Of a stretch of 9,703 nucleotides of DNA, positions 5,822 through 9,703 are shown piece after piece. Every line of letters begins with the position of its first letter. The first letter of the stretch is position 1. A model generated the notes under the pieces. It was not told the DNA's origin, searched no databases, and worked only from the letters and a program-made list of their open reading frames with translations. The translations under genes and the position numbers were made by a program. Source of the stretch: Clostridiales bacterium. GTDB taxonomy: Bacteria > Bacillota > Clostridia > Lachnospirales > CAG-274. The stretch covers positions 1-9,703 of the forward strand of contig JAJQCI010000128.1 in the NCBI GenBank assembly GCA_021202835.1. Direction: 5' to 3'.

Positions 5822-7207
5822 TCATTTTCCCAAACAAAACTGAGAGAATATTTTGTCTATAACGTCCTCCTCAAGGCTCTCCCCTGTTATTTCTCCCAAA
5901 GCGGAATAGGCCTCGTTTAAGTCCATTGAAAGAAAATCCTCCGGGAAGCCTCCGTCAACTGTCTCAATTACGTTCATAAGGGCTTTTTCGGCTTTTCTTA
6001 AGGACTCAAGATTTCTCTCGCCTGTAATGCAGGCGCTGTCGTTTATATCTATTTCTCCAAGCATAAACAGCGCCTTAAGCCTTTCGAAAATAAGGTCTAC
6101 TCCCATGTCTTCCTTTACGGAAACGGTTATTATATTTTCTCTTTCGGCGTAGGGCAGAAGAGTTTCCTCCGTTGTAATCTGTTTTAAGTCGCTTTTGTTT
6201 ATAATTATGATTGCTTTTTTGCCCTTTATGAATTCCAGAAGCCTTATATCCTCCTCTGAGAGCCCTCTGCTTCCGTCGGTCATCATAAAAATAATGTCGG
6301 CTTCCTCCGCATATTTAAAGGACTTGTCTACGCCTATTTTTTCTATTTTGTCTCCTGTCTGTCTTATGCCTGCCGTGTCGGTTATATTTACCGGGATTCC
6401 CTTTATATTAACCGTCTCCGAAAGGGCGTCTCTTGTCGTTCCGGGAATGTCGGTGACTATTGCCCTTTCCTCGTCCAAAATATAGTTTAAAAATGAACTT
6501 TTTCCCACGTTGGGCTTTCCCAAAATAACGGCGTTTATGCCGGCGGTATAAATTTTGCCGCAGGCGGCTCCTTCTATAAGCCCCCTGACCTCTTTAAGGG
6601 CTTTAACAGCCACATCCTTTGTTGAATTCATAGTGACGATTTCTTCGTCGTGTTCGGGATATTCTATAGCCGCTTCTATAGCCGCTTCGGCTGAGATTAT
6701 TTCTTCTCTTATTGCCCCAATTTTTTTCGAAAGCATTCCACCCAGCTTGTTTACCGCCGACTGTTTGGCTTTTTCAGTCTTTGAGGATATAATTTCCGCA
6801 ACGGCCTCGGCCTGAAGAAGGTCAATTCTGCCGTTTAGAAATGCCCTTTTTGTAAATTCTCCCGGCTCCGCCAGCCTTGCGCCGCCTTTTAGGGCGGCTC
6901 TTAAAACAGAGTTTACCGCCGTTATTCCTCCGTGGCAGTTTATCTCCGCTACGTCCTCTCTCGTGTAGGTTCTGGGCGCCTTCATAAGGCTTACAAGAAC
7001 CTCGTCTATAACCTTTCCTTCGGAAACAATATTTCCGTAGGTTATTGTGTGGCTTTTTATATCCCTTACCTTTTTAGCTCCCTTAGGAACAAAAATTTTT
7101 TCAAGAACTCCCACGGCGTTTTCACCGCTTATTCTTACAATGCCTATTCCACCGCTGCCTGCCGGAGTTGAAACTGCGGCTATTGTGTCATATAAACCTA
7201 TATTCAT
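5822..7207 (-). CDS. mnmE: tRNA modification GTPase MnmE (TrmE)
   Basis: MnmE is a potassium-stimulated GTPase activated by dimerisation of its G domains. It binds a folate one-carbon donor and works in a complex with MnmG on tRNA U34. The 461-residue protein has the N-terminal folate-binding domain (about 1-120, with DTIAAVSTPAGSGGIGIVRI at 7-26), a central helical domain, and an inserted Ras-like G domain. The G motifs are all present: P-loop GKPNVGKSS (230-238), DIPGTTRD (253-260), DTAG (277-280) and NKSD (337-340). The C-terminus FCLGK matches the family CxGK ending, with the conserved catalytic-site cysteine at C458. The ATG at 7207 shares four bases (ATGA) with the recQ stop, so translation is probably coupled. 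AAGGA is also well placed upstream. No defect is seen. Confidence 0.97.
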   Translation of the reverse strand: MNIGLYDTIAAVSTPAGSGGIGIVRISGENAVGVLEKIFVPKGAKKVRDIKSHTITYGNIVSEGKVIDEVLVSLMKAPRTYTREDVAEINCHGGITAVNSVLRAALKGGARLAEPGEFTKRAFLNGRIDLLQAEAVAEIISSKTEKAKQSAVNKLGGMLSKKIGAIREEIISAEAAIEAAIEYPEHDEEIVTMNSTKDVAVKALKEVRGLIEGAACGKIYTAGINAVILGKPNVGKSSFLNYILDEERAIVTDIPGTTRDALSETVNIKGIPVNITDTAGIRQTGDKIEKIGVDKSFKYAEEADIIFMMTDGSRGLSEEDIRLLEFIKGKKAIIIINKSDLKQITTEETLLPYAERENIITVSVKEDMGVDLIFERLKALFMLGEIDINDSACITGERNLESLRKAEKALMNVIETVDGGFPEDFLSMDLNEAYSALGEITGESLEEDVIDKIFSQFCLGK

Positions 7208-9642
7208 AAATCATCTTCCTTTTTATCTGTCTCGGCGGTTTGAACTTCTTCGTCTGCTTCGGTTATTTCATCGGGTTTGAACGTTTCGTCCTCTTCAGCC
7301 GGTTCGTTCTCTTCTGCCTTTGGCTTTATAAGCTCATTTAAAATAAACCTCTGCCCCTTTGGCGTAAAGTATATATTCCTGTATCTTATGCCGTCTTTAG
7401 AAAATCTTTCAACCATAATAACGCCGAATTTCTCCGACTCCGGTGTTATGTCTCTGAAAAGCCTGCCGTCTTCGTCTCTGCCGGTATATACGGCTTCATT
7501 TTCGGTTAAAATATCGTAAACCCTTTCCCTTACGGCTTTAATGTTGGGATTTACACCCAGCCTTTCAAAAACATTCTTCAAAAAAACCTGCAGGGAGGCC
7601 GGCTCCTCGGAAACGGCTGTATTTTCAATATTTTCTCTTAAAATATTGTAAAAATCTTCATCATCGGCCTCGGAGCCGGCGGAGTCTGCCTCTGTGGGGT
7701 TTCCGCTTATAAAGCTTCTTATTGCTTCCGTAAAGCTTTCGCCGTATTTTCTGAGCTTCTCCTGACCCACACCCGACACTGCCAAAAATTCATCATCATT
7801 TTGGGGCAGCTTCTTACACATATCATCAAGGCTTTTATCGGAAAAAATAACATATGGCGGTACTCCTGCCCTGTCGGCAAGCCTTTTTCTGAGGACCCTG
7901 AGCTCGTCGAAAAGCCTGCTTTCGAAAGTGTTTTCGGCTTCTTCCGCCGGTGCACCTTCCTCTTCATAAATGGGCAGGCTTTCGATTTCCCTGGCTTTCT
8001 TTGCCATATATTCGCTGTTGCCGATTTTTTCTTTTTTATTTTCTTTTTCTTCGGATTTTTTAGGTTTTGCCTTTTTGGGGGCGGCTGAAACGCTTTCGGT
8101 GATACGCTCGGTTTTAACGACAACCTTTCTTTCTCCCCTTAAAACCTCTCTGCCTAAATCCGTAAGCTTAACAACGGGATATTCTCCCTCTGTTTTTATA
8201 ACCTCGTTTTCAATAAGGAGATTTAAAAGGTCGTTTAATTCCGCCATAATCATTTCACTCATAGCGCCGAAGCTTTCCTTTTCCGAAGCCGAAACCTTTT
8301 TCGCCTTGGCGCTTTTTGACCCCTTAAGCGTATCTCTTATTATTGTAAGACCGTAGCGCTCTCTGTATTCGTCAACACATTTTACAACAGTCTCCGCCTC
8401 AGCAGTAATATCCTTCTGAATGAAATCCGTTTTACAATAGGAGCAGTTTCCGCAGTCGTCCTTCAAGGCTTCACCGAAATAATTAAGTATATACCGCCTT
8501 AAACAGCCTGTGCTTCGGCAGTAGCCCTCCATAGTGTTAAGCCTGTCATATTCTCTTTTTTTTAGAATATATCTTGTTTCGGGATCTGTTTCGGAAACAT
8601 TTTCGGACTTTTCTATGAGAAATTTGTTTATGACAATATCCTGAGGGCTGAAAAGCAGAATACAGTCGGAAGGTTCGCCGTCTCTTCCGGCCCGGCCGGC
8701 CTCCTGATAATAGCTTTCTATATCCTTGGGCATATTATAATGAACAACATAGCGCACATCGGATTTATCTATGCCCATACCAAAGGCATTTGTGGCTACA
8801 ATTACATTTTTTCTGTCATATATGAAATCGTCCTGATTTTCACGTCTTTCTCTGTCCGTCATACCGGCGTGATATTTTGCGGCGTTTATGCCCATGGCCG
8901 TCAGCTCGTCGTAAAGCTTGTCAACCGTCTTCCTAGTAAGGCAGTAAACAATGCCGTTGTTTCCTCTCTGTTCGTTTATTATTTTAATAAGCTCGCCGAA
9001 TTTGTCTTTGGGCTTTCTCACTCCGAAATAGAGATTTTCCCTGTTATAGCCCGTGCTTACTTTTAAAGGAGTTTCAAGGTCAAGATAGGTTATGATATCC
9101 TTTTTTACCGCTGTTGTGGCCGTAGCGGTAAAAGCCGCCACAACAGGCCGCCTGTTAAGCTTTTTAACAAATTCCGCTATTTTCAGATAGCTGGGCCTGA
9201 AGTCCTGGCCCCATTGTGAAACACAGTGGGCCTCGTCAACGGTAACAAGGGTTATATCCGCCTGCAGGGCAAAGCTTATAAACTCAAAGCTTTCAAGTCT
9301 TTCGGGAGCCACATATATTATTTTATAGGCTCCTGCGGCCGCTCTGTAAAGTGCCTTTGAAAACTGGCCGGGGGTTAGGGAGCTGTTTAAATAAGCCGCC
9401 GGAATTCCGGCCTGAATAAGAGCTGTTACCTGATCACGCATAAGTGAAATAAGAGGGGATATAACAAGAGTTATACCCTCTGTCATAACAGCCGGAAGCT
9501 GATAACAGACAGACTTCCCCGAGCCCGTGGGCATAATTCCCAAAACGTCACGGCCTTCCATAATTGCGTCTATAATTTCCTCCTGACCCTTTCTGAAAGA
9601 GGTGTGACCGAAATAATCTTTCAGAGCCTTAAGCTTTTCCAT
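7204..9642 (-). CDS. recQ: ATP-dependent DNA helicase RecQ with C-terminal extension
   Basis: RecQ is a 3'-5' superfamily 2 helicase for recombination and repair. The helicase core has Walker A MPTGSGKS (37-44), DEAH (136-139) with the aromatic-rich loop CVSQWGQDFRP (140-150), FTATAT (171-176) and motif VI QEAGRAGRDG (313-322). The zinc subdomain has C380, C397, C400 and C403, spaced as in E. coli RecQ. A winged-helix RQC domain covers about 411-505. A Lys/Glu-rich linker (about 510-570) leads to an HRDC domain (about 573-645, with SGVGQEKLRKYG). The protein is 812 residues against about 600 for typical RecQ. The extra part is a segment at 665-773 that ends in IYFTPKGQRFILNEL and looks like a KilAC-type or minor RQC winged helix. 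It is followed by an acidic tail (774-812). The ATG at 9642 has AAAGGGG 8 bases upstream. It is first in the operon with mnmE and mnmG. Confidence 0.95.
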   Translation of the reverse strand: MEKLKALKDYFGHTSFRKGQEEIIDAIMEGRDVLGIMPTGSGKSVCYQLPAVMTEGITLVISPLISLMRDQVTALIQAGIPAAYLNSSLTPGQFSKALYRAAAGAYKIIYVAPERLESFEFISFALQADITLVTVDEAHCVSQWGQDFRPSYLKIAEFVKKLNRRPVVAAFTATATTAVKKDIITYLDLETPLKVSTGYNRENLYFGVRKPKDKFGELIKIINEQRGNNGIVYCLTRKTVDKLYDELTAMGINAAKYHAGMTDRERRENQDDFIYDRKNVIVATNAFGMGIDKSDVRYVVHYNMPKDIESYYQEAGRAGRDGEPSDCILLFSPQDIVINKFLIEKSENVSETDPETRYILKKREYDRLNTMEGYCRSTGCLRRYILNYFGEALKDDCGNCSYCKTDFIQKDITAEAETVVKCVDEYRERYGLTIIRDTLKGSKSAKAKKVSASEKESFGAMSEMIMAELNDLLNLLIENEVIKTEGEYPVVKLTDLGREVLRGERKVVVKTERITESVSAAPKKAKPKKSEEKENKKEKIGNSEYMAKKAREIESLPIYEEEGAPAEEAENTFESRLFDELRVLRKRLADRAGVPPYVIFSDKSLDDMCKKLPQNDDEFLAVSGVGQEKLRKYGESFTEAIRSFISGNPTEADSAGSEADDEDFYNILRENIENTAVSEEPASLQVFLKNVFERLGVNPNIKAVRERVYDILTENEAVYTGRDEDGRLFRDITPESEKFGVIMVERFSKDGIRYRNIYFTPKGQRFILNELIKPKAEENEPAEEDETFKPDEITEADEEVQTAETDKKEDDL

Positions 9643-9674
9643 AAATTTAACCCCTTTGTCTAAAAATCTCTATA

Positions 9675-9683
9675 ATTATAACA
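9675..9683 (-). promoter_or_regulatory. Extended -10 promoter of the recQ-mnmE-mnmG operon
   Basis: The minus strand reads TGTTATAAT, a consensus extended -10. The start point would lie near 9668, giving a leader of about 25 bases before the recQ ATG. The -35 box would be at or past the window edge (TGATTA at 9698-9703), so it cannot be judged fully. No other promoter is evident upstream of mnmE or mnmG. Confidence 0.6.
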
Positions 9684-9703
9684 CCAAGTAGTTTATTTAA
9701 TCA

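Noticed and set aside
7719..8123. 134-residue alternate-frame reading within recQ
   Set aside because: It is a low-complexity Lys/Pro-rich frame that arises from the Lys/Glu-rich linker of RecQ in the neighbouring frame.

Overview
The window looks like a chromosomal segment of an anaerobic Clostridia-type Firmicute. The evidence is a pyruvate formate-lyase (PFL) operon, strong AGGAGG-type ribosome binding sites, extended -10 promoters, heavy use of ATA (Ile) and AGA (Arg) codons alongside GGC and GCC, and Clostridia-like protein sequences. There are no phage, transposon, CRISPR or RNA genes, and a lineage cannot be named safely.

Left part (1-3330, plus strand): an anaerobic pyruvate-cleavage operon. 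A promoter at 8-36 precedes pflB, but this PFL ends at 691 residues, just after the catalytic barrel, and has no glycyl radical domain. After 118 bases that hold a GC-rich palindromic repeat-like element, that missing domain is encoded as its own 80-residue gene with an excellent ribosome binding site. It overlaps by 14 bases the gene for the radical-SAM activating enzyme PflA. A strong, probably bidirectional terminator closes the unit. PflA should generate the radical on Gly55 of the small protein. That protein must then dock on the core to pass the radical to Cys406/Cys405, so the enzyme would work as a two-chain PFL. This is the most interesting item in the window.

Middle (3331-3922): a short minus-strand gene for an 85-residue conserved-hypothetical-type protein that faces the pfl operon. 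Its leader is about 105 bases and contains a hairpin. A mostly empty spacer follows, and then the terminator of the next operon.

Right part (3875-9703, minus strand): a compact operon recQ-mnmE-mnmG with a promoter at the right edge. RecQ carries an unusual C-terminal extension that includes a KilAC-like or winged-helix-like segment. recQ and mnmE overlap by 4 bases (ATGA), and mnmE and mnmG are 24 bases apart. MnmE and MnmG together modify the wobble uridine of several tRNAs. The usual Firmicutes partner rsmG is absent downstream, because the operon ends in a terminator straight after mnmG.
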